Shown here: in pieces, positions 17,000 through 26,145 of the stretch
Numbering within the stretch: the stretch's first letter is position 1
Layout: the number at the start of each line of letters is the position of its first letter
From: Microcoleus vaginatus_C
Lineage (GTDB): Bacteria > Cyanobacteriota > Cyanobacteriia > Cyanobacteriales > Microcoleaceae
Length of the DNA: 64,000 nucleotides
Assembly: GCA_040004035.1 (NCBI GenBank)
Contig: JAMPLN010000011.1
Strand: one strand, 5' to 3'
Made by a program: the position numbers and the translations under genes
The notes under the pieces: model-generated
Told to the model about the DNA's origin: nothing
Databases searched by the model: none
Seen by the model: the letters and a program-made list of their open reading frames with translations, nothing else

Positions 17000-18132
17000 T
17001 TTTTTAAAGATGTGATAGACTTGTGTAAAAAGTAAAGGAGAGAATTACAATGTCTGGTCGTCCTCATATAAAGATTACCGAATCTGGAGAAAATTTGCGA
17101 GAAATACTCAAAAAACAAAAAATAATCCTAGCTTATAATAAAGTCCAAATGCTTTATTTATTTCAGTCAAAACAAGTAGAAACTGTGCGGGAAGTATCCG
17201 CAGTTTTAGGTAAAAGTGAGGCAACGATTCATCGCTGGCTCTCCCAATATAGAAAGGGCGGTCTGGAAAATTTGTTAAAAAATAGGCAGGTTTTCGGTCG
17301 CCCAAAAAAGTTCTCAGTTGAAATAGCAGCGACCTTGCAACAAGAGTTGAGAGAGCCCGAAGGATTTAAGAGTTATAAAGAAGTTCATCTTTTGCTATGG
17401 TTGATTAAAGGAATAGCCAGTAGGTACCCGGCTGTATATTCTTTAGTTAGAGGGGAATTAAAAAGTAAATTAAAAATTCCAAGACCTCGCAGTATTTCTC
17501 AGAAATCTACGGCAATTAATGAATTTAAAAATAACTTGCATCAACAGATAAAAGCTTTACTAGACAAAGCTTTACCTCAAGTAAACAAATATAAAAATGT
17601 GAGTTATTGGTGTAGTGATGAAACGCGGATAGGGCTGCATACAATTCGTCGGCGCAAGCTGACGCTTTCAGGCGTAAAGCCCCTGGGGAAGCATCAATGG
17701 AAATTTGAGTGTTTTTGGCTGTATGGGGCAGTATCAATCCCTACTGGAAAGAGTTTTTTTTGGGAGTTTTCGCATTTAGACAAAGTTTGTTTTGAAGCCG
17801 ATTTACAACTTTTGTCAATACAATATCCTCATGAATTACACATCATTCAAGTAGATAACGCACCCGCTCATAATTTAAGCTCATCTGAATTACCAGACAA
17901 TGTTATTTTACTATTTCAGCCTCCGGCTTGTCCCGAAGTAAATCCGACAGAAAGAGTGTGGGAATATCTGAAAGATTTTTTAGCGAAAGTCGGTGTTTAG
18001 TAATCTTGACGAACTCCGCACAAAAGTCAAGGAAATTTTGGCATCTTTCACCGATCGCGTCATTGGTTTTCTCACCGGATGGTCTTGGATTTTACATTCT
18101 TTATCTCTATCACATCTTTAAAAAAATGGTAG
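16993..18132 (+). mobile_element. complete IS630-family insertion sequence, 1140 bp
   Basis: Left end 16993-17018 and right end 18107-18132 are 26-bp inverted repeats matching at 25 positions (core ACCATTTTTTTAAAGATG). Each end is flanked by TA (16991-16992 and 18133-18134), the two-base target duplication of the Tc1/mariner-IS630 group. The single transposase gene fills it. The left flank is inside the sensor gene; the right flank does not continue that gene, so an adjacent deletion or later rearrangement occurred. Confidence 0.88.
17050..18121 (+). pseudogene. IS630 transposase with a late +1 frame break
   Basis: The first frame gives 316 residues (17050-18000): an N-terminal helix-turn-helix (TIHRWLSQYRKGGLENLL) and a DDE domain with catalytic residues in WCSDETRIG, QVDNAPAH and NPTERVWEYLK. 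The frame then stops at TAG 17998-18000. One base later in phase, from about 17985, the usual IS630 C-terminus continues (VFSNLDELRTKVKEIL ... LTGW) to TAA 18119-18121, inside the right inverted repeat. A single extra G after GCGAAA explains it. All three catalytic residues precede the break, so either the element is dead or it uses frameshifting. Confidence 0.8.
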
Positions 18133-18312
18133 TACTCGGGAGAATGAAGACCAAAGAGCGTTTCTTGAGGCCATAAAGAGTCTCAATGACTTTAACAGTA
18201 AGCCTAGTTAATCCGCTGGAAAAATCTGCCTAACAATTGGTTGGCAGTGCATCTCCAATCTTATATGCTGCGTTGCTCTTGCATGACATATCAGTCGATT
18301 CGATCTATTCGA

Positions 18313-19275
18313 TCACGTTCGCATCAGTTGCTGAATGCGCTGTGGCTCCTCTCCCAGCCAATCTAGATTCTGGGCAGTGCTATCGAAAATTGATGAAGTT
18401 TTGAATGGCTCAAACTCGCCGCGCGATGCGGCTTCTGCCGTTTTTGCTAACAGCGATCGCACTTGCTCGTCATTCATTGGCTGGAACGTCCGCACCGCCT
18501 CAAACGCTTGATCGAGAATTTCCATGCTGTCAATTCCGGTAACCACAACCGATGTAGGTAGATTCAGCGCATAGTGCAGACACTCTATTGGCGTTACCGT
18601 ATTTGACCGTAACAAAATCCCGTTTGCCATGCTTTTCATGCCAAGAATGCCGATGTCCTGTTTAACCAGTTCTGGCACAACCAGCTTCCCAAAGCTTCGG
18701 TAGTGTGCATCCATCACATTCAGCGGCAACTGAGCCGCATCAAACTTAAACCCATAACTAGCTGCAACTTCCAGCATATGCAGATGAATCTGGGGGTCTT
18801 TGTGTCCGGTGAAGCCAATATATCGGAGTTTGCCAGCTTCCCGCGCCTCAATTAAGGCGGCATTTGCCCCTTCTGGATCGAAAACTCGATGCGGGTCCTC
18901 GAACCGGAGGATTTCGTGGTGCTGGACGAGATCGATGCAATCAACTTGCAGGCGTTGCAGTGATTCGTCTAGCTGTCTTGTGGCTTCTTTCTTGGAGCGA
19001 CCGTCAATTTTCGTCATCAGGAATACTTTGTCTCGGTAGCCATCGCGGAGAGCTTTCCCCATGCGAATCTCGCTGGCGCCACCGTTGTAATCCCAACTGT
19101 TATCCATAAAAGTGATGCCACGGTCGATCGCAGTGCGAACAATCCGGATACCCAGTTGCTCATCAACATACTTCAATCCGATGTGCCAACCACCCAATCC
19201 GATCGCAGAAACCCTCTCTCCTGTGCTGCCAAGAGTTCGGTATACCATTTCTGAGTTTGACGTACTTTCTGACAT
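18313..19275 (-). CDS. aldo/keto reductase
   Basis: 320 residues of TIM-barrel type. The catalytic tetrad is visible: Asp and Tyr in FMDNSWDYNGG, Lys in LMTKIDGR and His in LVQHHEIL. NADPH-binding segments near the C-terminus (VVVTGIDSMEILDQA) fit. AKRs reduce aldehydes and ketones; the substrate is not predictable. ATG 19275 has AGGAGAACAG directly upstream. It is co-directional with the MDR gene 19504-20526 but a hairpin lies between them. Confidence 0.92.
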   Translation of the reverse strand: MSESTSNSEMVYRTLGSTGERVSAIGLGGWHIGLKYVDEQLGIRIVRTAIDRGITFMDNSWDYNGGASEIRMGKALRDGYRDKVFLMTKIDGRSKKEATRQLDESLQRLQVDCIDLVQHHEILRFEDPHRVFDPEGANAALIEAREAGKLRYIGFTGHKDPQIHLHMLEVAASYGFKFDAAQLPLNVMDAHYRSFGKLVVPELVKQDIGILGMKSMANGILLRSNTVTPIECLHYALNLPTSVVVTGIDSMEILDQAFEAVRTFQPMNDEQVRSLLAKTAEAASRGEFEPFKTSSIFDSTAQNLDWLGEEPQRIQQLMRT

Positions 19276-19448
19276 CTGTTCTCCTTGTTTGGCAGCTATT
19301 GCTTAAGTGCATATAGCTATGAGCAAATTCAAACGCAAGGAAACGTTTACCACATCTTGCTGGAGACACACTAAAAGTGAGTATTGGCAATTTAGGAGGT
19401 GTGAGGTACAGGGTTGAGTTGATGCGTTATGCGATCGCTCGTGAAGAG

Positions 19449-19483
19449 GAGATGCCCGACTTCTCTAAGAAGTCGGGCATCTC
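19449..19483. repeat. 16-bp inverted repeat between AKR and MDR genes
   Basis: GAGATGCCCGACTTCT (19449-19464) and its complement (19468-19483) around CTA. It follows the stop of the MDR gene by about 20 bases on the minus strand. This GATGCCCGACTTCT palindrome type is dispersed in related cyanobacteria and may act as a terminator. Confidence 0.65.
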
Positions 19484-19503
19484 AACTGATTCATAATCCA
19501 CGC

Positions 19504-20526
19504 TCATCGCGTTGGATCGTCACTTACCTTAACAATCAGCTTGCCAAAGTTTTTCCCCAGCAGTAAACCAATGAAGGCGTGGGGAGCATTTTCCAAACCA
19601 TCTACAACGTCTTCTTTATACTTGAGCTTCCCTTCCTGCAACCACTGAGAAACATCGTTTACAAACTCTGCCTGACGGTGTTGGTAATCTGCCACAAGAA
19701 AACCTTTGATTAACGCTCGTTTAACCAACAATGGCATCAAATTAGGACCGGGAGGAGGAGTTTCTGCGTTGTACTGCGAGATTAAACCAACCAGTGGTAT
19801 TCTTGCCCCAAGATTAATCTGCTGCAACACGGCTTCTAAAATTGGACCCGCCGTATTGTCAAAGTAAACATCGATTCCGTTAGGACAAGCAGCTTTCAGT
19901 GCTGAACTGAGGTCTTGAGTTTTGCGGTTAATGCAGGCATCAAACCCTAACTCTTTCACTACGTAATCGCTTTTATCCTCACTCCCAGCCACCCCCACTG
20001 CCCGACAGCCTTTGATTTTAGCGATTTGGCCGACTACAGAACCGACTGCGCCAGAGGCAGCAGAAACGACAACCGTTTCGCCTGCTTGTGGTTGCCCAAT
20101 ATCAAGCAGCGCAAAATATGCCGTCATTCCCGGCATCCCCGTTATGCCCAACGCATAGGAGATGGGTGCTTGATTGGGGTCAAGCTTGCGCAAGGTTTCG
20201 CCTTTCGATACGCCATAAGCTTGCCAGCCGTCATAACCCAGCACAAAATCTCCGGCTGAGAATTGGGGATGGTTCGATTTCACCACTTGGCTGACTGTGC
20301 CACCGACCATCACGGAACCCAATTCTGCCGGAGAAGCATAAGATTCGCGATTGTCGCTCATGCGTCCGCGCATATAGGGGTCGAGGGACAGGTAAATCGT
20401 GCGGTTGAGAACTTCGCCTTCCCCTGGTTCTGGGATTGGGGTTTCGACTAGGGCGAAATTACTCTCCTTGGGTTCGCCAACTGGGCGACTTTTGAGTAAG
20501 ATTTGTTGGTTAATTGAATTAGGCAT
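19504..20526 (-). CDS. NADP-dependent MDR oxidoreductase (CurA/YfmJ, leukotriene B4 dehydrogenase-like)
   Basis: 340 residues. An N-terminal GroES-like domain (LSLDPYMRGRM, about 47-57) and a Rossmann domain with VVVSAASGAVGSVVGQIAK (about 152-170) are typical of the zinc-free prostaglandin reductase branch; no zinc-ligand cysteines are present. These enzymes reduce the double bond of alpha,beta-unsaturated ketones and aldehydes, a detoxification task. ATG 20526 follows AGGAACC. It lies upstream of the AKR on the same strand. Confidence 0.9.
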   Translation of the reverse strand: MPNSINQQILLKSRPVGEPKESNFALVETPIPEPGEGEVLNRTIYLSLDPYMRGRMSDNRESYASPAELGSVMVGGTVSQVVKSNHPQFSAGDFVLGYDGWQAYGVSKGETLRKLDPNQAPISYALGITGMPGMTAYFALLDIGQPQAGETVVVSAASGAVGSVVGQIAKIKGCRAVGVAGSEDKSDYVVKELGFDACINRKTQDLSSALKAACPNGIDVYFDNTAGPILEAVLQQINLGARIPLVGLISQYNAETPPPGPNLMPLLVKRALIKGFLVADYQHRQAEFVNDVSQWLQEGKLKYKEDVVDGLENAPHAFIGLLLGKNFGKLIVKVSDDPTR

Positions 20527-20746
20527 TGATGGTTCCTATTTTTTTCCAATGGGTGGAGCATCGATTAGTGCTATACTAAGCTGGACAATCATCTTAACAA
20601 GCCTACTAACGATTGCAGTTGATGATCGCTGATCCAACATCTTTCATTAGGCATAATCAGAGAGCGTTCTCAAATGTGATTGGCAATCAAAACTAAGTAG
20701 CTGTTACAGTATTTAGGTATTTATTATTAAATTAGATTAATCTTTA

Positions 20747-22531
20747 ATGTATACGTACAAACTAACCAGTGTAGGACTCAACAACGGATTAAAAATTTCC
20801 CCAGGAAACCTTACGGTCATAATTGGACCCAATAATGCTGGTAAAAGCCGTGCTTTGAAGGATATTGCCTGGACAACTACAAAAGAAACACTATCCCAAA
20901 GAATCATTATTAACGAGGTTGAGTGGACTCTCCCACAAAAATTTCAAGAGCTACGTGAAGCCTACAATCTGAAGCGATATCAAGATGAAAACGGAAACTG
21001 GATATTTCGCGCATTAGCTCCTGAACTTCACCAAGAATATCAAATTAACGCACAGCATTGGTCTAACTGGGACGAACAGCAGAATTTTCTGCCTTACTTG
21101 ATGAATAAGGCTGCTTTTGCTGGTCAATTGGGTAGCGCTATGGTTGCATTCCTGACAACAGAAAACCGACTGCAATTGGTGAAAGAGTCTGCTAGTTCAG
21201 GCCATGAAAGACAAGAGGCAAACTTGCTGCAAGCTCTTTACAATGCAGGAAGTTCTATAGAAAAGCAGATACAAGAATTAGTAAAACGTGCTTTTGGCAA
21301 AGAAATAAAGTTGGACTTTACAGTCCCCCAGCGATTACTTCTCCGAGTCGGAGATGACTTTAGCGCAGTTCCCCCTGATCCCAGAGATGCTAGAGACATC
21401 ATGCATCAGCACAGCAAATTGGATGATCAAGGTGACGGAATAAGGAGTTTTGTCGGAATTATCACGGCGCTACTAGCGATCAATCGAAATCTGTTCCTGA
21501 TTGACGAACCGGAAGCATTTCTTCATCCGCCCCAAGCTTTTCGGATAGGCGAATTTGTTGCAGAACAAGCAAACAGTGCACGTCAAATTATTTTAGCTAC
21601 TCACAGTGCCGACTTACTACGTGGTCTTTTAAGCAAGACAACTGATGTAACAATTCTCAGAATTGACCGCAGAGATGAGACCAACTATTTCCATACTCTT
21701 GATCCAAAGCGCTTGCAGGAATTGGTAAGTGACCCTCTACTGAGTTCAGCTCGTGTTCTTGATGGACTTTTTTATTCCGGTGTGGTTGTGGTAGAGGCTG
21801 ATAGTGATGCACGTTTCTACCAGACTGCTTCTAACAAGCGTAAGAATGACATCGACTTGCATTTCGTTAACGCGGACAACAAGCAAACTGTTCCACGGAT
21901 TACTGCATTGTATCGAGATATGGGTGTACGCTCTGCAGGTATTGTTGATTTCGATGTTTTGAATAATCAGGAAGAATTCAAGAAGCAGCTAGAGGCGTTA
22001 AAACTTGGCGAAGAACAAATTGCTACAATGCTGGCTATCCGTGAAGAGATTGCAAAAGCAGCAAATGAACTTCCTCCTGAAGAGAGGCTAGATAATGTCA
22101 GAGAGCAAATGACAAAATTGTTAACCTCTGTCAATGACATACAAGCTAAGCAATTTGCTTCTGACGAAAAAGCAAAATCTGCAAAAGAAAAATTATTAAA
22201 AGAGATTGAAAGGGGAGGAAGCGAGATTGCAGCCTCGACAAAAAATTGGAAGAAGTTCAAGGAGAAAGGGAGAGCAGCCTTACCAACAGAGCTACAACCA
22301 AAATTTGACGAGCTATGGCAAATCTGTTCCCAAAAAGGACTATTTATTAATCGGTTTGGTGAGCTAGAGTCAATGCTGGCACACTGCGGTATTCCGTACA
22401 CAACAGACAAACGAGGATGGATCATAACAGCGCTGCGACTGCTTCCTAAGCTGGAGGTTAATGATGAGGAAGATCCCTGGCAGTTTATCAAAGGAATTCA
22501 GGAGTATCTTATTGGCTTAGAACATCAATAA
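20747..22531 (+). CDS. OLD-family ATP-dependent nuclease (ATPase + TOPRIM)
   Basis: 594 residues. Walker A GPNNAGKS 27-34, a degenerate signature LDDQGDGIRS 225-234, Walker B LFLIDEPEAFLH 249-260, and H-loop ATHSADL 284-290. A TOPRIM domain follows in the same chain: Glu350 in VVVVEADSD and the DFD at 401-403. A Lys/Glu-rich helical C-terminus (about 410-520) comes next. OLD proteins cut DNA after nucleotide-controlled dimer changes and many act against phages (P2 Old, Gabija GajA). Here no helicase partner is adjacent, so it appears single-gene. Base composition is lower in GC than the flanks, suggesting transfer. Confidence 0.82.
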   Translation: MYTYKLTSVGLNNGLKISPGNLTVIIGPNNAGKSRALKDIAWTTTKETLSQRIIINEVEWTLPQKFQELREAYNLKRYQDENGNWIFRALAPELHQEYQINAQHWSNWDEQQNFLPYLMNKAAFAGQLGSAMVAFLTTENRLQLVKESASSGHERQEANLLQALYNAGSSIEKQIQELVKRAFGKEIKLDFTVPQRLLLRVGDDFSAVPPDPRDARDIMHQHSKLDDQGDGIRSFVGIITALLAINRNLFLIDEPEAFLHPPQAFRIGEFVAEQANSARQIILATHSADLLRGLLSKTTDVTILRIDRRDETNYFHTLDPKRLQELVSDPLLSSARVLDGLFYSGVVVVEADSDARFYQTASNKRKNDIDLHFVNADNKQTVPRITALYRDMGVRSAGIVDFDVLNNQEEFKKQLEALKLGEEQIATMLAIREEIAKAANELPPEERLDNVREQMTKLLTSVNDIQAKQFASDEKAKSAKEKLLKEIERGGSEIAASTKNWKKFKEKGRAALPTELQPKFDELWQICSQKGLFINRFGELESMLAHCGIPYTTDKRGWIITALRLLPKLEVNDEEDPWQFIKGIQEYLIGLEHQ

Positions 22532-22872
22532 TGACACCGAGGTCTAACACATCCTCAAAGTGTCTGAAAACTCGACAACATACCACAGATTAGCTCTTAG
22601 ATTGCTTTTTTACCCCACCTATTGCATTACTGCATTAATCGTATAGAGTTTTCACACAATCTGTCGCTGCACCGGAACATACCAATCTGCTCGGTTGAGT
22701 TGCAAAGGTTATCTCCGTCGGGTTAGCTCAACCGTTATGTAGCTACATTACACTTCCAATACAAATCCAATACAAATGCCCAATCCTTGTAGTTCTATAC
22801 AAGGATACAGGCACAATAAACTTCATCTAATACTGTTTATGGTAACGATCGCGAAAACAGCCAGTCAAAGCG

Positions 22873-22977
22873 ATGCAGAAGCTGGCAGTATTCGGTGGAA
22901 CAGGGATTATTGGGCGCGGCATCACTGAAATCGCTCGTTCAGGCGCTGGCATTTGTGCCGTGATTCCAGAGGACTGA
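22873..22977 (+). pseudogene. fragment of a Rossmann NAD(P)-binding protein
   Basis: 34 codons, starting QKLAVFGGTGIIGRGI, which is the glycine-rich first turn of an NAD(P)-binding fold; it ends at TGA 22975 right after the first helix. It stands alone in the 469-base gap between the OLD gene and the SDR gene. Probably the remains of an NmrA/SDR-type gene. The rest of the gap has no coding pattern I can support. Confidence 0.4.
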
Positions 22978-23000
22978 ACATCTTTAGCGGAGAGTTGTGC

Positions 23001-24101
23001 TTATACCTGTCCATTCGATCCAGTTTCAACCTGCTTATCTGCTGCCGCACCATTTGCCTTCTCGATCCCCATCTCATTGTTTTGCCGTGCCGCTTTGTCA
23101 CTCAAAGAGGTTAACAGCGAAGGCGATAAAGATGAGTGGCTGTCTTTTCCAAAAGCGCGTTCGGTACCAATGCCACCTGTTGCAGGTAACAACCGATTAA
23201 ACCAACCGATCGCAGTAGTAGAAAGCCCTGGAAAAAGAGCATAGAGTCTGGCACTAAACCAAGTCCAAAGTGGCACAATTACCTCTGCATCACCCCGTCG
23301 AAATCCAGCAATCGTCTCACGAGCAACTTTTTCGGTACTCGTCGAGATCAAGGGCAACGAATCAGCAATGCTGAACCAGGTAAACTCCTTGCGGTGCTGA
23401 CCTTTAAACATAGCGTGGTCTATCACGCCCGTGCGGATGAAACCGGGACATACCGTTGTGACAGCAATCCCGTCCTTTGCCAGTTCTGTCCGCATCCCTT
23501 CCGAGAAACCGGTTAAGGCAAATTTGCTCGCGCAATACGCCAACATATGCGGAGAAACTACCTTGCCGCCGATGGAAGAGATATTAACGATGCGTCCAGC
23601 ATGTCGTTGACGCATTTCCGGGAAAACCGCATAAGTAGTGTATAGCGGTGCCCAGAAATGCAGCTTCATCAAATCGTCGTAGTCCTCGATCGTCAATACG
23701 TCCATTGGCCCCACAAGGTCGGTGCCTGCGTTGTTAATGAGGATATCGATCTGACCGAAGCGATCGCGCACTTGCTGCACCATCTGGTCAACTTGAGAGC
23801 GATCGGTGACATCACAGGGAACAGTCAGCACCTCTCCACCGCGCTGCTGCAGCTCGACACGCGCCCTTTCGAGTTCGGCGCGATCGCGGGCACAAATTGC
23901 CAAACGCGCTCCTTGCTGCACCAACTGCCGTGCCATAACCAAACCAAGTCCGCGAGAACCCCCCGTAAGCAGCACCGTCTTGCCTGTGAGATCGTATTGA
24001 CGTTCGCGCCACGATCGCACCACCCAAAGCACGACGAGCCAAGCGCCTACGCCCACTGCAAAAAGGATAAGAGGATTCGGATTATCTATATAGAAATTCA
24101 T
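23001..24101 (-). CDS. short-chain dehydrogenase/reductase with N-terminal membrane anchor
   Basis: 366 residues. A hydrophobic segment (about 11-29) is followed by the cofactor motif TGGSRGLG (about 46-53), the NNAG segment and the catalytic YCASK with the preceding Ser in NISSIGG. The C-terminal 60 residues are Ser/Gly/Asp-rich and probably disordered. Membrane-anchored SDRs of this layout act on lipids, sterol-like or retinoid compounds. ATG 24101 is the only reasonable start. It is the third oxidoreductase of the region, after AKR and MDR. Confidence 0.9.
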   Translation of the reverse strand: MNFYIDNPNPLILFAVGVGAWLVVLWVVRSWRERQYDLTGKTVLLTGGSRGLGLVMARQLVQQGARLAICARDRAELERARVELQQRGGEVLTVPCDVTDRSQVDQMVQQVRDRFGQIDILINNAGTDLVGPMDVLTIEDYDDLMKLHFWAPLYTTYAVFPEMRQRHAGRIVNISSIGGKVVSPHMLAYCASKFALTGFSEGMRTELAKDGIAVTTVCPGFIRTGVIDHAMFKGQHRKEFTWFSIADSLPLISTSTEKVARETIAGFRRGDAEVIVPLWTWFSARLYALFPGLSTTAIGWFNRLLPATGGIGTERAFGKDSHSSLSPSLLTSLSDKAARQNNEMGIEKANGAAADKQVETGSNGQV

Positions 24102-24171
24102 GGTTAAAACTCAAATGCTGATGTATTGTGAAGCGCCGTCTACGCTGTTACCTGAATCTGATACTAAAATC

Positions 24172-24327
24172 TTAAAATTCTCCTCTGAGTAATAGGTTGT
24201 CATCAGGACACGCATCTATTAGCTTTTGATCCTTCGAGATAATTAAATTTTGCAAGGCTTTCAGGTCTGCCAATCTTTCGCCAATCGGAAGCCGTTTGAT
24301 ATCCTCTAACGTTGTAACCCTGTTTAC
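24172..24327 (-). pseudogene. short coding remnant, family unknown
   Basis: Open minus-strand frame of 51 codons with protein-like text (TLEDIKRLPIGERLADLKAL, then a Cys and LLLRGEF) and no ATG. It may be the tail of a broken gene or a short antitoxin-like peptide with a non-ATG start. Next to it, 24330-24488 is AT-rich and contains a 10-bp inverted repeat GCAAATAAGG/CCTTATTTGC at about 24402-24436. The whole gap 24102-24488 otherwise holds nothing I can name. Confidence 0.3.
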
Positions 24328-24488
24328 TTATCCTGGATTAAAATAATCTGATTGATATTTATTGTTATCCGGTTGGCTCAGCAATTTCTGCTGGGCATTA
24401 TTTGCAAATAAGGCAGTGTCTCTACCACCTTATTTGCTGAGCTACCGTTCATCTCTATCGCACATTTGCGTGATTTTCCAGAATCTTT

Positions 24489-24728
24489 TTAACGGGAGTC
24501 AGTTCCTTGATTTGGACTACCAACAACCTTGGGAGCCGCTCCAGGAGCTTCAGGTTCACTACCCGGACTAACGTCAGTACCGGATTGTTGACCGGTCATG
24601 CGATATCTCTCATCAACTGGAGTGTCACCCTCTTCTGTGGTCGGTATACTTGTTTGAGTTCCAGGATTATCTTGAGGGTCATATTTGGCATTATCTTGCC
24701 GAGTGTCTGGAGGACTATCTGATGTCAT
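24489..24728 (-). CDS. small disordered hypothetical protein
   Basis: 79 residues from ATG 24728, with CAGGTG as a possible ribosome-binding site. An upstream in-frame GTG (24737) overlaps that site. Almost the whole protein is Pro, Asp, Gly, Ser, Thr and Gln, with no hydrophobic core, so it is predicted disordered. Small proteins of this type are common in cyanobacteria, often stress-related, but I do not recognise this one. Confidence 0.45.
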   Translation of the reverse strand: MTSDSPPDTRQDNAKYDPQDNPGTQTSIPTTEEGDTPVDERYRMTGQQSGTDVSPGSEPEAPGAAPKVVGSPNQGTDSR

Positions 24729-24948
24729 GATTTGCACCTGTTTTTGACCTTACTATACAAGGCTATCATTCAGTTTCAAGTATGCGCTCTATCCTCAGAC
24801 ATGACTCGTTCTATCACTAATTACCGAGGGAATATTGAGCGAGAATAATTGCATAAAATATGTGCAATCATTCTCGATCGGGCTTAACATTTGCTGTACG
24901 CCCAACACCGCTGTAGAAAATCGTCCGTACTTTTCCCCGTTGTATCGA

Positions 24949-25489
24949 TTAGCGTGTGTTCCTCTGTGCTTTGGTGTCCTGGTTACGGCGTCCCAGCAGG
25001 GTGCCAACAGCGGTAAGAACCTCCGGCACGGCGAGTACAATGGACGCGATCGAGCAAACCGTCGCAACTTGGAAGTATTCACTAAAACGCCTTGTTCTCG
25101 CTCCATTCCTCACGAGCTAACTCGACATTGGTCACTCCGTCCAACACGAGCTTGATACCCATTGCAATTGGTAGCAAAGGCTTGCGCCTAGCGCGGTCTA
25201 GACCACCAGCATCAGCTAGCCAAGCAGTGATGGCATAATTAGCCACCATTATTGGCCCGTCGGGTGAGTTGAATTTGTTGTAAGCGTAATTAGAAGCATC
25301 AACCCGGTCTGCATCGAAGAGCTTTTGTCCCGGCGGATCGGTTAGGTGATTAACGATCCCAGTCTGGTAGAGGGTGACCGCTTGTCCCATCGAACCCCCA
25401 AGCATAGATAAGCCGATAATCCATCGCCGACGGGTCATGTGAGGGTTCTTTCCTTGACGCAGCTCCTCACTCAGTTGTTTTGGGTCCAT
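24949..25489 (-). pseudogene. decayed VKOR-like (vitamin K epoxide reductase-type) gene
   Basis: The first frame (25489-25082) starts with a basic stretch and a hydrophobic helix (RRRWIIGLSMLGGSMGQAV), then SLYQTGII-like text as in bacterial VKOR-related proteins. It stops at TAG 25084-25082 just after WSENKAF. Skipping one base of the TTTT run restores the family's continuation: FSEYFQVATVCSIASIVLAV up to TAA 24949. The pair of cysteines expected in the C-x-x-C at that place reads SEYF; each change needs one base. A frame break plus loss of both redox cysteines indicates a dead gene. Family naming is from memory of similar sequences. Confidence 0.5.
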
Positions 25490-25685
25490 AAAGCGAAATT
25501 CTCAATAATAATAACGTAGGCGTTAACGATCGCATCAGCCATACACGAAGCGTTTCAATGAAAGCGAAACAAACTGATTCAAGATTAGGTTGAGATTGGC
25601 AACAAGCGAGTGGATCTGGGAAACATCCGCATCCCGATTTTGAACATTTACACCTAGCAAGATCCTCTCGTTCCTCCACCAGCAT
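25467..25685 (-). CDS. possible cysteine-rich small protein
   Basis: 72 residues with seven Cys in the first 39 (RCKCSKSGCGCFPDPLACC pattern), suggestive of metal binding. The C-terminal half is hydrophobic and ends 23 bases inside the VKOR-like remnant. AAGGAAG abuts the ATG, too close for a good ribosome-binding site. It may be real, or a frame by chance. No metallothionein family recognised. Confidence 0.25.
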   Translation of the reverse strand: MLVEEREDLARCKCSKSGCGCFPDPLACCQSQPNLESVCFAFIETLRVWLMRSLTPTLLLLRISLYGPKTTE

Positions 25686-26145
25686 CTTCCTTAGCTCTTA
25701 AGACATACATTGCTAGCGAAGACTACACCTTGCGCTCCTTCTTAGTTGGGCACATCGGGATGTACGTCAGCAATAAAGTGCAGCGAAACCTTCCTCCAAC
25801 AATTTTCGATTAGCTTAAGGTGCGATCGTAGAAAAACCCATCCTGGTGTTCTGCCTCACCACGATGCCTTCGTTTGCGGCGATCGCCCACTTAGGCGCGT
25901 GCAAACCGGTGTTTTATTTTGGCAACTCAGTTCCTTCTACACAACCTAGCTTAACCTTAAAATCTATCTAGCAGTAGACCAAAACAGAGCTTCATTGATG
26001 ATAATCTATGAGCATCTATAAAGATAAGCAGTCCCATAATTAAAACGTAATTCAACACCCAAAACTCAGCACGCTAAGGGGGTGTTAATTATTAAAACAA
26101 ACGTTGTACGGTAAGATTACCTTACCTAAGAAAGAGAGAGGCTGT
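25686..26145. other. 460-base gap, scraps of minus-strand coding text only
   Basis: On the minus strand, about 25750-25880 gives protein-like text in two phases (EAEHQDGFFYDRTL, and LHFIADVHPDVPN to a stop near 25749). It may be the worn end of an oxidoreductase gene. Nothing else in the gap is supported. The last 50 bases lead into the KAP gene. Confidence 0.3.

Noticed and set aside
26100..26117. Possible second NtcA site (GTACGGTAAGATTAC) upstream of the KAP gene
   Set aside because: The spacing is nine, not eight, between GTA and TAC, and no matching -10 box follows.
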